Below are positions 9,252-17,469 of a stretch of DNA of 64,000 bases, piece after piece; position 1 is the first letter of the stretch; each line of letters begins with the position of its first letter. The notes under the pieces were generated by a model that saw only the letters and a list, made by a program, of their open reading frames with translations, ran no database searches and had not been told where the DNA came from. Both the position numbers and the translations under genes were made by a program. This DNA is from Corynebacterium sp. Marseille-P4321 (GTDB lineage: Bacteria > Actinomycetota > Actinomycetes > Mycobacteriales > Mycobacteriaceae), in assembly GCF_903645305.1 (NCBI RefSeq), contig NZ_CAHJXO010000003.1, positions 474,228 through 538,227 on the forward strand. Reading direction: 5' to 3'.

Positions 9252-10030
9252 TGCGCCGGGCGTGGCCGATCGCGCTGGCGGCGCTGCTGGCCGGCTGCGC
9301 GCCCGGCGAAAGCGACACCGTGACCGTCACCGAGTTGACCACGGTGCGCGACGTGAGCCCGCTCCACGGCCTCGACGCGGCGGTGGGCGAAATCGAGCAG
9401 GATTCCGATACCGAGGTGGGCATCGCGCTTTACGACGGCCTCACGGTCACCCAAGCCGGCTCCCTTTCATGGCTACCCGCCTGGTCCACGATGAAGGTGC
9501 CCATCGCGATGGCCGCCGCTGAACACTGCGAGGCGTACGACGATGACACCATCGAGCAGCTCACGACAGCCGCGATCGAGTGGAGCGACAACGACGCCGC
9601 GCGCGCCCTGTGGGACTGCATGGGCACCGACGACGAAGCCTCCGCCCTCGTGGCCGCCGAGGTGGCCAAGGCCGGAACGAGGGTGGCGGTGCGCGGGGCC
9701 TTTGGCACCACGCGCTGGTCGTTCGCGGGGCAGGCGCGCTACGCGCACTACCTGAGCCAGGTTGACGAGGACAACGCGGTAGTGGCCGCCATGCACCACA
9801 TCGCCGAAGACCAGTCCTACGGGCTCGGCCGCATCAAGGGCGTGCCGTTCAAGGGCGGCTGGTCAGACTTCGAGCCGGACGGGTCCTGGCACACCCGCCA
9901 ATTCGGCTGGCTGGAGATTGGCGGGGTGCGCTACGGGGTGGCCGTCGGCGCCCGCTCGGAGGCAGGCAGCTACGACGACACCATGGACGCCCTCGACGCC
10001 GTGGCCGAGGCCCTAACGAAGACGGGTTAG
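9251..10030 (+). CDS. Putative lipoprotein, serine beta-lactamase-like hydrolase
   Basis: 259 residues with a lipobox (ALLAGC at about residues 13-18), so the mature protein is probably lipid-anchored on the outside. The segment WSTMKVPIAMAAAEH contains an SxxK motif like that of class A beta-lactamases and PBPs, and SDNDAARALWD could supply an SxN-like second motif. No clean KTG is seen; FKGGWSD is the nearest candidate. It is translationally coupled to the ROK-like regulator by a one-base overlap. It could be a peptidoglycan-interacting or esterase-like protein; antibiotic hydrolysis is not shown. Confidence 0.7.
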   Translation: MRRAWPIALAALLAGCAPGESDTVTVTELTTVRDVSPLHGLDAAVGEIEQDSDTEVGIALYDGLTVTQAGSLSWLPAWSTMKVPIAMAAAEHCEAYDDDTIEQLTTAAIEWSDNDAARALWDCMGTDDEASALVAAEVAKAGTRVAVRGAFGTTRWSFAGQARYAHYLSQVDEDNAVVAAMHHIAEDQSYGLGRIKGVPFKGGWSDFEPDGSWHTRQFGWLEIGGVRYGVAVGARSEAGSYDDTMDALDAVAEALTKTG

Positions 10031-10938
10031 AACGGCAGGTACGGCTTGACGTTGTTGTACACGAAGCCGAGCGCCGAGATCACCGACAGAATCGTGGTGA
10101 CAATCTTCAGCACGTACTGCGGGGAGACGTCGCTGGAGCCGATCGCACCGAGTGTCTGCGGGTCCATACTCGGGGTCTCGCGGCCGTCAGCGGGGCGGTA
10201 GAGCACTTCAACCTGGGGACGGTCCAGCTTGTTACCCGCTCCACCGGAGAATTCGGTACCCAGGATGGCCACGGAAGACTCGCCGGTGCGGGTGAACGCA
10301 GCGGCGAATCCGACGTAGCGGTTCGCCGGGTTGATCAGGCTGTGCACGTGCCCGTTCGAGGTGTTCCACCCACCGCGGGCGAGCTGCAGCGCTGGCAGTT
10401 CCTTCACACCCCAGCCGCGCATCGCCACCGAGATATCAGCTACCGAGTGAATGTTCTCCGCCGACGGGGAGCGCCCATTGATGGTCGCAGTGAACGCATC
10501 GCCGCAGTTTCCGTAGCAGGTGGAGTTGTACGGGCGGGTGTGGTCCATGCCGATGCCGTAGAAGTGCTGCTCCTCAATCGAGCGCTGCAGCGCGACCATG
10601 GAATAGCCGTAGTCGTTCTCCACCCCGTTGACGTACGCCTCGCGGGAGTGGAAACCCTCGGCGGCAGCGGCATCACGGATGGTGGTCACACCCGGGTAGC
10701 GCTCATGGCGGAACGGCACGTTCTGGTCCCAGACCCGGCCGCGTAGTTCGCGCAGCGCCTCCATGCCTTCCCTTTGGTCTTTGCCCCAATCGAACTTCGC
10801 TTCCACTGCGACTACCTGGTCGGCGGGCTGGTTCAGCTCGACGCCGGTTCCAGGGGCCCGATCAGCGGAGGCGGCCGGTGCGAGGACGAGTGCTGTCGTT
10901 GCCGCCAGCGTGGCGGCGAGGGTTCGGGTGCGCTTCAT
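10027..10938 (-). CDS. Secreted CAP/SCP-domain protein with hydrophobic C-terminus
   Basis: 303 residues. The signal peptide is MKRTRTLAATLAATTALVLA followed by PAASA. The central region looks like a CAP (SCP/PR-1) fold, with GRSPSAENIHSVADISVAMRG and GHVHSLINPANRYVGFAAA matching the usual ENI and H...NP.YRYVG elements. The last 40 residues are hydrophobic (YVLKIVTTILSVISALGFVYNN) and probably tether the protein to the membrane. Secreted actinobacterial CAP proteins often act in cell-wall or host interactions; the activity here is unknown. The start codon lies 77 bases inside the upstream glycosyltransferase gene; the signal peptide forces that start. Confidence 0.72.
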   Translation of the reverse strand: MKRTRTLAATLAATTALVLAPAASADRAPGTGVELNQPADQVVAVEAKFDWGKDQREGMEALRELRGRVWDQNVPFRHERYPGVTTIRDAAAAEGFHSREAYVNGVENDYGYSMVALQRSIEEQHFYGIGMDHTRPYNSTCYGNCGDAFTATINGRSPSAENIHSVADISVAMRGWGVKELPALQLARGGWNTSNGHVHSLINPANRYVGFAAAFTRTGESSVAILGTEFSGGAGNKLDRPQVEVLYRPADGRETPSMDPQTLGAIGSSDVSPQYVLKIVTTILSVISALGFVYNNVKPYLPF

Positions 10939-12001
10939 AGCCGTTGATCCTACTCTCAGGCAGCACAAATGCATACACAAGCATAGAAACGACGGGGACG
11001 CCGAGGAAGAGCAGGTCGTGCACAGGGCCGGACACCACCCCCACCACGTTCACCGCCGCGTAGGGCGCCATCGCGGCAATGAGCGCGAGCGCCCCGAAAG
11101 CCTCATAGACCGCCACCCCGAACGGGACGATCCACACCCAGTGGTGGTGCCACGAAAACGGGCTGACCAAACACGCGGCCAAGCCGATGAAGGAGACGGC
11201 GAGGGGGACGTGGCTTCGTCGACAAGCAATGTGCCCCGCATACGCCGCAAGCACCGTAACGGCTACCGCGAGCGCGAGCCACAGCGCGGTCGAATCGGTG
11301 CCCAGGCGGTGCAACACCTGCCGGATCGCCTGCGCGCCGGGGTTGTCGGCGAGGCCCACGCGGGAGGAATCGAACATGGACTCCGTCCAGAAGCGGCGCG
11401 CGTCCGGCACCTCCGCGAACCCCGTGGCCACCGTGCACAGAAACGTAAAACCCGCGAGGAACACCGAGCCGAAGCGGCGCTGCACCACCAGCAGCAGCAC
11501 GAAATACGCAGGCGTGAGCTTCAACCCCGCCGCCAGGCCGATGCCGATGCCGGGCAGCCGGTGCTTCGGCAGGAAATCCAGGCACACCAGCGCCATGAGG
11601 AAGAGGTTCACCTGCCCGAAGTACAGCGTCGCGTGCACCGGCTCCGTGCACAGCACAAAGAAGGCGGTGAGCAGGAGGAAGTGGGCACGCATGCTTGTCG
11701 ACGACGCCCACACAACCCACCCCAACACCGCAACCGACAACACAGTCCACGCGATACCCAACGCCTGCGTCGGCTCGCCGAACCAAGAAAACACCACGCC
11801 CGCGAACGGCGGATAGGTAAAGGGCAGGCCGGGAAGCAGGTCACCGTCGTAGAGCGGCAAGTCGTTGGCCACCCGCTGGCCGCCCAGCAAGTACACCTGC
11901 AGATCCGAGGGGATGTCGGGGGTGAACGCGTGATTGAGCGGGCTTTCGAAATACCGCCATATCGCAAACGCGATTACCACCGCAAGAATCAGCGGGTTCA
12001 C
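10862..12001 (-). CDS. GT87 / DUF2029-type polyprenol-phosphate-mannose mannosyltransferase
   Basis: A 379-residue polytopic membrane protein with 9-11 hydrophobic segments. The first loop has DIPSDLQVYLLGGQRV, the acidic motif seen in GT-C mannosyltransferases of lipoglycan synthesis, and PGLPFTYPPFAGVVFSW follows; both fit the DUF2029/GT87 family. In Corynebacterium such enzymes add alpha-mannose to lipomannan or lipoarabinomannan from decaprenyl-phosphate mannose on the outer face of the membrane. I start it at a GTG at 12001, which overlaps the sirtuin stop by four bases (GTGA) and indicates coupling. The last 77 bases overlap the CAP gene, giving an Arg-rich tail of doubtful function. 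Confidence 0.78.
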   Translation of the reverse strand: MNPLILAVVIAFAIWRYFESPLNHAFTPDIPSDLQVYLLGGQRVANDLPLYDGDLLPGLPFTYPPFAGVVFSWFGEPTQALGIAWTVLSVAVLGWVVWASSTSMRAHFLLLTAFFVLCTEPVHATLYFGQVNLFLMALVCLDFLPKHRLPGIGIGLAAGLKLTPAYFVLLLVVQRRFGSVFLAGFTFLCTVATGFAEVPDARRFWTESMFDSSRVGLADNPGAQAIRQVLHRLGTDSTALWLALAVAVTVLAAYAGHIACRRSHVPLAVSFIGLAACLVSPFSWHHHWVWIVPFGVAVYEAFGALALIAAMAPYAAVNVVGVVSGPVHDLLFLGVPVVSMLVYAFVLPESRINGYEAHPNPRRHAGGNDSTRPRTGRLR

Positions 12002-12939
12002 AAGCCCAGCCCGTCGAGGATCTCGTCCATCGCCCCGCCCACGCGTGTGCGCCACACCGTGGTCGCCTTCGCGTCCGCGCGCCCCGGCCCGCCGTTGATC
12101 ACGCTGACCGGCTTGCCCTGCCTCAACGCGTCGAGGGCGAACTTGTAGCCGCTCATCACCGCGAGCGAGGTGCCGATCGCCAGCACGCCCGAAGATTCCG
12201 CCAGCCACCTGTCCGCCTCCTCACGCCGTGCCCGCGGCACGTTCTCCCCGAAGTACACCACGTTCGGCTTGAGGCGCTGCCCGCCACACGCCGGGCAGGA
12301 AATCATGTGGAAGCGCTCCACGTCTTCATCGCGCAGCTCCACGTCGCCGTCAGGGTTCATCATGGAGCCCGTCACCTCCACGGAGGAGAAGTAGGTGGGG
12401 TTGGCGGCGTCCAAGAGCTCGTCGATAAGCATGCGCTCATGCATCGCGCCGCAATCGAGGCACACCACGTGCTCCATGTCCCCGTGCAACGCGATGAGGT
12501 TCGCGTTGCCGGCCTCCGTGTGCAGGCCGTCGACGTTTTGGGTGACGATGCCGCGCAACAGCCCGGCCCGCTCGAGTTCAACCAGCGCAAAATGCGTCCG
12601 GTTCGGCGCCGCCGCGCGCATAAACCGCATGCCCACAAACGCGCGCGCCCAATACCGCCGCACCTGCTCGGGGGCGTGCGCGAACTCCTGGAACGTCATC
12701 GGGCGGCCCTTGGTCAGGCGCCCGTTCTTGCTGCGGTAATCCGGGATGCCCGAATCCGTGGACACGCCGGCACCCGTGATTACCAGGGTTTTCGGGTTGC
12801 GCAGTTGCTCGAGGATGCGGGCCTTCGCCTCCTCGGGGTTGGTGGGCGCCGCGGTTTCGCGAACCACCCGCTCGATCGAGCGGACGGCGCTTTTGTGCGC
12901 CATCGCGATCGCGGGGTCTTCGAAGCTCGTGCGGTCCAT
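11998..12939 (-). CDS. SIR2-family NAD-dependent protein deacylase
   Basis: 313 residues. The NAD-binding signature is TLVITGAGVSTDSGIPDYRS, followed by TQNVDGLH and the catalytic His in LIALHGDME. Two CxxC pairs (VCLDC and SCPAC) form the usual structural zinc site. The C-terminal Rossmann part has VLAIGTSLAV and VSVINGGPGRAD. It removes acyl groups from lysines using NAD. An insert of about 40 residues between the zinc pairs is larger than in short sirtuins. The ATG at 12939 gives MDRTSFEDPAIAMAHK. It leads a coupled run with the mannosyltransferase and CAP genes, with no obvious functional link. Confidence 0.88.
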   Translation of the reverse strand: MDRTSFEDPAIAMAHKSAVRSIERVVRETAAPTNPEEAKARILEQLRNPKTLVITGAGVSTDSGIPDYRSKNGRLTKGRPMTFQEFAHAPEQVRRYWARAFVGMRFMRAAAPNRTHFALVELERAGLLRGIVTQNVDGLHTEAGNANLIALHGDMEHVVCLDCGAMHERMLIDELLDAANPTYFSSVEVTGSMMNPDGDVELRDEDVERFHMISCPACGGQRLKPNVVYFGENVPRARREEADRWLAESSGVLAIGTSLAVMSGYKFALDALRQGKPVSVINGGPGRADAKATTVWRTRVGGAMDEILDGLGL

Positions 12940-12961
12940 CGCTTGACTACAGTAGCCGGTT

Positions 12962-13840
12962 ATGGGGGATTGGAAAGACGACATTCGCGCGCAGCTCATC
13001 GACGTTCGCGGGCAACCCACCCGCCCAAACCTCCACCGCCTCTCCACATCCCACGCCATCGACGCCCGCAGCTTCCACGCACTGCGCACCCACCAACAAC
13101 ACTGGGCCCAGGCCTACTGCGCCGGCCTCTCCGTGCGCGCAGCCGTAATCACCGGCCGGGCATCCGCGTACCTCAACGGCATGTGGACCGCCAACACCCC
13201 GCTACACACCACCCACCTCATACTCCCCAGCGTCCCGCCCCGCCGGCAATGGCCCGCAGGCATCACCTACGTCCGCGCCACCCTCGACGAATCCGCCATC
13301 ACCCGTGGCGCCGCCATGTCCACTACAACCGCATTCCGCACCTTCACCGACATCGCCCGCTTTGACGGCCTCGCCCACGCACTCGTCGCCGCCGACTGGC
13401 TAGTCAAATACGGCGGCTACACACCCGCCGCACTCCGCAGCGCCGTCGAAGGGCTCCCCCGCGTACCCGGTAAACCCGTCGCCCGGGAAGCCGCCCGCCA
13501 CGCCCTCCGCGAAACCGACTCCGCCCCCGAATCCTTCGCCCGCGGCCTCCTCATCGCCGCCGGATTCACCCGCGTCGAAGCGAACGTGCAGATCCCCGGC
13601 CTCGGCTACCGGGTGGACCTGCTCATCGACGGCTGGCTCATCATCGAAATCGACGGCCTCGTCAAATACGACGGCACCACCTACGGCCCCGCCGACAAAG
13701 CGCTCCTCGCCGAGAAACGCCGCGCCGACCGCCTCAACAACGCCGGCTACCCCATCCTCCGGTTCCCGCCGAGCTTCCTGGAGCGCCAGCCGGAGAAGTT
13801 CATCGCGCAGGTGCGGGCGCGGCACGAGCGGGGGTGGTAG
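12962..13840 (+). CDS. DUF559-like protein with PD-(D/E)xK nuclease-type C-terminal domain
   Basis: 292 residues. The C-terminal third has AGFTRVEANVQIPGLGYRVDLLIDGWLIIEIDG, then EKRRADRLNNAGYPILRFPP. This is the E...D...ExD layout of DUF559/Vsr-like restriction-endonuclease folds. The N-terminal two thirds (AAVITGRASAYLNGMW, FTDIARFDGLAHALVAADWLV) match the AbiEi-like leader often joined to this domain in actinobacteria. The function is unknown; nuclease activity is inference. It starts 22 bases from the divergent sirtuin. A partner antitoxin or methylase gene is not present. Confidence 0.68.
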   Translation: MGDWKDDIRAQLIDVRGQPTRPNLHRLSTSHAIDARSFHALRTHQQHWAQAYCAGLSVRAAVITGRASAYLNGMWTANTPLHTTHLILPSVPPRRQWPAGITYVRATLDESAITRGAAMSTTTAFRTFTDIARFDGLAHALVAADWLVKYGGYTPAALRSAVEGLPRVPGKPVAREAARHALRETDSAPESFARGLLIAAGFTRVEANVQIPGLGYRVDLLIDGWLIIEIDGLVKYDGTTYGPADKALLAEKRRADRLNNAGYPILRFPPSFLERQPEKFIAQVRARHERGW

Positions 13841-13994
13841 TGGGGCCGTAAACCTCGATGTCGATATCTCAATGTCGATAGTCGCAGGTCAGAGCGGTTT
13901 AGGAAATTTCGGCGACACCCGTCCTGAAACGTCGTGACCTGGCGGTATGCCCATCGAGGTATCGACATCGACGATTTCCACGGGGCGCGCGGAC
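13841..13994. repeat. Intergenic region with 12-bp inverted repeat
   Basis: Between the convergent DUF559 and amn genes, TCGATGTCGATA at 13855-13866 recurs inverted at 13960-13971, with a partial third copy (ATGTCGATA) at 13872-13880. The arms are about 94 bases apart, so a simple terminator is unlikely. This may be a binding site or a remnant of a rearrangement. Confidence 0.4.
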
Positions 13995-15356
13995 CTACCT
14001 GAACGGCACCTCACCAATCGCGCGGCGCAACTTGCGGGTGCGCAGTCGCTCCGGGTGCTTCGCCAGCTTCTCCATCGCGCGCACCGCACACATCACGTGC
14101 GCCTCCTTCGAGTTGGAGTAAAACGCCTGCGCACCAGCCGGCAGCTTCGGCACCGCGTGCAGCGGCAGGTCGGAAACCGCGAGCAGCGTGCCGTAGGGCA
14201 CGCGATAGCGGTAACCGTTCGCGGCGATGGTGCACGACTCCATGTCCACCGCCGCAGCAGTCGAGCCGCGCAGCCACTCCCACAGATCCTTCGGCGTCTT
14301 CCACTCCCAGTTACGGTCGCCAGTGGAAAGGACAGTACCGGTGCGCATGAGCGAGGCGTCGGAGCCGTAGACCTTGGTCACCGCCTTCTCCAGGGTGCGC
14401 TGGATCTCCGGCACCGCCGGGATGGGGGTGTCGCGGCGCAGGTACGGGTCCATGATGTGGTCGTCGCGCTCGTACGCGTTACCCAGGATGAGGTCGCCGA
14501 TGCGCATGCGGGCGTCCAGGCCGGCGCAGTGCCCGATCATGATCCACGCCTCCGGGCGCAGCACCGCCAGCGAATCCGTGATGGTCTTCGCGTTCGAGGG
14601 CCCCACGCCGATGTTGATCATGGTGATGCCGTCGCCGTTTTCAGTGACCAGGTCGTAGCGCGGCATCTGGAACTTCGAGCCCAGCTCCAGGTCTTCCAGC
14701 GCCACCGTGTCCGAGATGGTCTCGCCGCTGGGCAGCACCAGGCGGGTGTAGCGGGAGCCCTCGTCGGCAAGCTGGCGCAAACCAAAGCGCACGAACTCGG
14801 TGACGTGCATCGCGTAGTTGGTGAACAGGATGTAGCGCTGCAGCGAATCCACCTCGATGCCCGTGTAGTGCTCCAGGCGGGCCAGCGCCAGGTCGAAACG
14901 CTGCGGCCCGAAGTGGAACAGGGGCTTTTCCTCGCCGTGGAAGGCGTCCCAGTGCCCGTCGACAATCGCGTCGTGCACGTCGTCGAGCGTGGGGCGCGGC
15001 AGGTCGCGGGTCTGCTCCACAGGGCCGATGCCGCGGATGTACTGCGGCGGAATCTCAACGTCCGAGTACCCGACGTAAAGCTCGCACGGGTAATTCGTGC
15101 ACAGCGCCTCGAGCTGGTTGGTCAGATACGGCGCCATGAGGTCGGGGCGCGAAAGCGTGGCGGAGTACGTGCCCGCCTCGTCCACGTAGCCGAATGGCTC
15201 GGAGCGGTCGATCGGGTGCCAATCCGTCACCTTCACGGTCAGCTTCGGGTAGAGCACATCGCGGTAGTGTTCGAGGTCGTGGGCGCGTTCGCACGAAGCG
15301 TCGTAAAGCAATTGCAGCTTATCGACGGCCTGCCGGACCCCATCAACCCTCTCCAC
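13995..15356 (-). CDS. amn: AMP nucleosidase
   Basis: 453 residues. It hydrolyses AMP to adenine and ribose 5-phosphate. The N-terminal Amn-specific domain (DWHPIDRSEPFGYVDEAGTY, LTNQLEALCTNYP) is followed by a nucleoside-phosphorylase fold with INIGVGPSNAKTI, MIGHCAGL and AAAVDMESCTIAANGYRYR, where the Glu-containing DMES motif contacts ribose. The reading frame begins at a GTG at 15356. A separate 26-residue frame ends two bases upstream, so the true N-terminus is uncertain. It is convergent with the DUF559 gene. Confidence 0.9.
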   Translation of the reverse strand: MERVDGVRQAVDKLQLLYDASCERAHDLEHYRDVLYPKLTVKVTDWHPIDRSEPFGYVDEAGTYSATLSRPDLMAPYLTNQLEALCTNYPCELYVGYSDVEIPPQYIRGIGPVEQTRDLPRPTLDDVHDAIVDGHWDAFHGEEKPLFHFGPQRFDLALARLEHYTGIEVDSLQRYILFTNYAMHVTEFVRFGLRQLADEGSRYTRLVLPSGETISDTVALEDLELGSKFQMPRYDLVTENGDGITMINIGVGPSNAKTITDSLAVLRPEAWIMIGHCAGLDARMRIGDLILGNAYERDDHIMDPYLRRDTPIPAVPEIQRTLEKAVTKVYGSDASLMRTGTVLSTGDRNWEWKTPKDLWEWLRGSTAAAVDMESCTIAANGYRYRVPYGTLLAVSDLPLHAVPKLPAGAQAFYSNSKEAHVMCAVRAMEKLAKHPERLRTRKLRRAIGEVPFR

Positions 15357-15357
15357 C

Positions 15358-15438
15358 TCAGCCCACCTCCGGAATCAGCCCAAGCGCGTGGTGCACACGA
15401 TCCGCACGGTGGGCGAGCTTATCTTCTGGCTGTGTCAT
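15358..15438 (-). CDS. Possible 26-residue leader peptide upstream of amn
   Basis: An ATG frame reads MTQPEDKLAHRADRVHHALG followed by six more residues and a TGA that ends two bases before the amn GTG. It could be a translated leader, or the true amn N-terminus separated by a frame change, since MTxP openings are common in corynebacterial enzymes. There is no homology I recognise. Low confidence. Confidence 0.3.
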   Translation of the reverse strand: MTQPEDKLAHRADRVHHALGLIPEVG

Positions 15439-15476
15439 GGTGCATGGCTCCAGCTAGTTGAATGGTTATTGGCTGC

Positions 15477-16073
15477 TTACTGAATGGACAAAATTTCCGC
15501 GACTTTCTGCACGCGGGCGGCGAGTTCTTCTTCCTTCAACCCTTTGCGCACGCCATCTTCCAGCAGCTCCTGAGCGCCGGCGATAAAGAAGTGGGCGAGC
15601 AGCTCGATTGTTTCTTCCGAGTGCTCCTGCCCGCGCTGCTCAATGAAGCCCTTGAGCGCGTCGCGCAGCGTGGGCGTCATGATCTCGTAGACGTACGCGT
15701 CGAGTTGGGCGTGCACCGGCGAATCGATGAGGTGGATCAGGATTTCGTACTGCCCGCTGAGGTTCTGCGCGAGCACGCTCACCGCCTCGCCGAAATCCTC
15801 CGCCGTGTCGAAGCGCGCCGCGAATTTCTCGTACGCGCCACCAAGCACCTGCTGGCCGGTGGTGTACACCAGCGCATCTAGGTCTGCGAAGTGTTGGTAA
15901 AACACCTGGCGGCTCACGCCAGCCGCCTTCACGATGGATGAGACGCTCATCTCGGCCGCCGGAGCCTGACGCAGATGATCTTTCGCCGCCTCCACCAACA
16001 GCGTGCGCGTGCGCACCGCCCGCGGATCTTGGCTCTCAGAGCGGAGTGCGAGTCTTTCATCCGGCCGGGTCAT
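15477..16073 (-). CDS. TetR-family transcriptional regulator
   Basis: 198 residues. The N-terminal TetR DNA-binding domain is RTLLVEAAKDHLRQAPAAEM followed by SVSSIVKAAGVSRQVFYQHF and ADLDALVY. The C-terminal ligand-binding domain is alpha-helical, with no identifiable ligand. The ATG at 16073 has GGAG about 10 bases upstream; another ATG at 16094 would add seven residues. It is divergent from the M20 peptidase gene, with 73 bases between, so it may regulate that gene; this is inference from layout only. Confidence 0.85.
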   Translation of the reverse strand: MTRPDERLALRSESQDPRAVRTRTLLVEAAKDHLRQAPAAEMSVSSIVKAAGVSRQVFYQHFADLDALVYTTGQQVLGGAYEKFAARFDTAEDFGEAVSVLAQNLSGQYEILIHLIDSPVHAQLDAYVYEIMTPTLRDALKGFIEQRGQEHSEETIELLAHFFIAGAQELLEDGVRKGLKEEELAARVQKVAEILSIQ

Positions 16074-16146
16074 CGTTCCCTGTCTCCAGTTCATCCCTTT
16101 TGCGACGGGCTGTTTGCGTCGCTAACTGTGTCTATGATCTTCGCGT

Positions 16147-17469
16147 ATGAGCCTAACTGAAAATTCTGTCCAGCTACTGAAAGACCTGATCAGGAACGCC
16201 TGCGTCAATGACCTCACCGCCGACTCCGGCGCGGAAGTGCGCAACGCGGACACCCTCGAGCAATTCTTCGCGGGGGTAGACGGGGTGCAGGTGCGCCGCT
16301 TCGAGCCGCACCCGGGGCGAGTCTCCATCGCGTTCACCATCGAAGGCACCGACCCCGACGCCGAGCCGCTCACCCTGCTCGGCCACACCGACGTGGTCCC
16401 GGTGGACGAGGAGCAGTGGAGCGTCGACCCCTTCGGCGCCGAGGAGCGCGACGGCAAGATCTACGGCCGCGGCGCCACCGACATGCTCTACGTCACCGCG
16501 GCGATGGCGGCGTGCCTGCGCGACGTGGCCGAATCCAGGGAGCGCCCCCGCGGCACCCTCACCTTCGTCGGGGTTGCTGACGAGGAGGCCCGCGGCGGCC
16601 TGGGCGCAGGCTGGCTCGCCGAGCATGAGCCGGACGCCTTCCCCTGGCGCAACTGCCTGTCCGAGCAGGGCGGCTCCCACATCCCCGCCGCCGACGGCTC
16701 GGACGCGTTGATTGTCGTCGTGGGAGAGAAAGGCGCAGGCCAGAGGCGTTTAACCGTGCGCGGGGACGCGGGCCACGGCTCCGCACCCTTCGGGCGCGAC
16801 TTCGCGGTGGCCAAGATCGCGGAGGTGGCGCGACGCATCGCCGCAATTGAGACACCGGTGCGCTCCGACGACATTTGGGAAGGCTACGTGCGCGCCTGGA
16901 AGTTTGATTCCGAGACGGAAGCCGCGTTGCTTGCCGGCACCGGCTACGAAAACTTCGGTGCGCTCGAGCAGCACTCGCACGCCATGAGCCACCTCACCAT
17001 CTCCCCCACGGTGCTGCGCGCCGGCGGGGCGATCAACGTGCTGCCGTCGAAGGCGTGGCTGGAGTGCGACATCCGCCCCCTGCCCGGCCAGACGCAGGAA
17101 GAGATCGACGACGTTTTGCGCGACGGCCTCGGCGACTTGGCGGGCGAGGTTGAGATCGAGCACCTCATCACGGAGCCGGGCTCCGTCTCCCCCACCTCCG
17201 GCCCACTGTACGAGGCCATCGTGGACACCTTCGAGGAGTTCTTCCCCGGCGTGCCGGTCGTGCCCACTATCGCTGCAGGCGGGTCTGACCTGCGCTTCGG
17301 CCGCCGCCTCGGCGGCGTCGGTTACGGCTTCGCACTGCACCGCCACGGCCAGACGCTCGGCAGCGTGCTCGCGGAGCTGCACTCCCACGACGAGTGCGTG
17401 GAGATCGAGGACGTGGAGCTGACCACCAAGGCGTACCGCTCGCTCATCCGCCGCTTCGTGGGGGCGTAG
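16147..17469 (+). CDS. M20-family metallopeptidase / dipeptidase
   Basis: 440 residues. The zinc site is visible as TLLGHTDVVPVD (His and Asp), GRGATDMLY (bridging Asp), VADEEARGG (catalytic and ligand Glu pair), SEQGG, and a late His in ALHRHGQ. The dimerisation domain lies between (TVRGDAGHGSAPFGRDFAVAK). It is related to M20 dipeptidases and acetylornithine/succinyl-diaminopimelate deacylases, so it probably cleaves short peptides or N-acyl amino acids. No signal peptide is seen. Its stop abuts the convergent GH13 gene directly. The substrate is undetermined. Confidence 0.85.
   Translation: MSLTENSVQLLKDLIRNACVNDLTADSGAEVRNADTLEQFFAGVDGVQVRRFEPHPGRVSIAFTIEGTDPDAEPLTLLGHTDVVPVDEEQWSVDPFGAEERDGKIYGRGATDMLYVTAAMAACLRDVAESRERPRGTLTFVGVADEEARGGLGAGWLAEHEPDAFPWRNCLSEQGGSHIPAADGSDALIVVVGEKGAGQRRLTVRGDAGHGSAPFGRDFAVAKIAEVARRIAAIETPVRSDDIWEGYVRAWKFDSETEAALLAGTGYENFGALEQHSHAMSHLTISPTVLRAGGAINVLPSKAWLECDIRPLPGQTQEEIDDVLRDGLGDLAGEVEIEHLITEPGSVSPTSGPLYEAIVDTFEEFFPGVPVVPTIAAGGSDLRFGRRLGGVGYGFALHRHGQTLGSVLAELHSHDECVEIEDVELTTKAYRSLIRRFVGA

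Noticed and set aside
12962..13840. Type IV toxin-antitoxin system (AbiEi/AbiEii)
   Set aside because: The N-terminal part resembles AbiEi-like leaders, but no nucleotidyltransferase toxin gene is adjacent and the C-terminus is a DUF559 nuclease-type fold.
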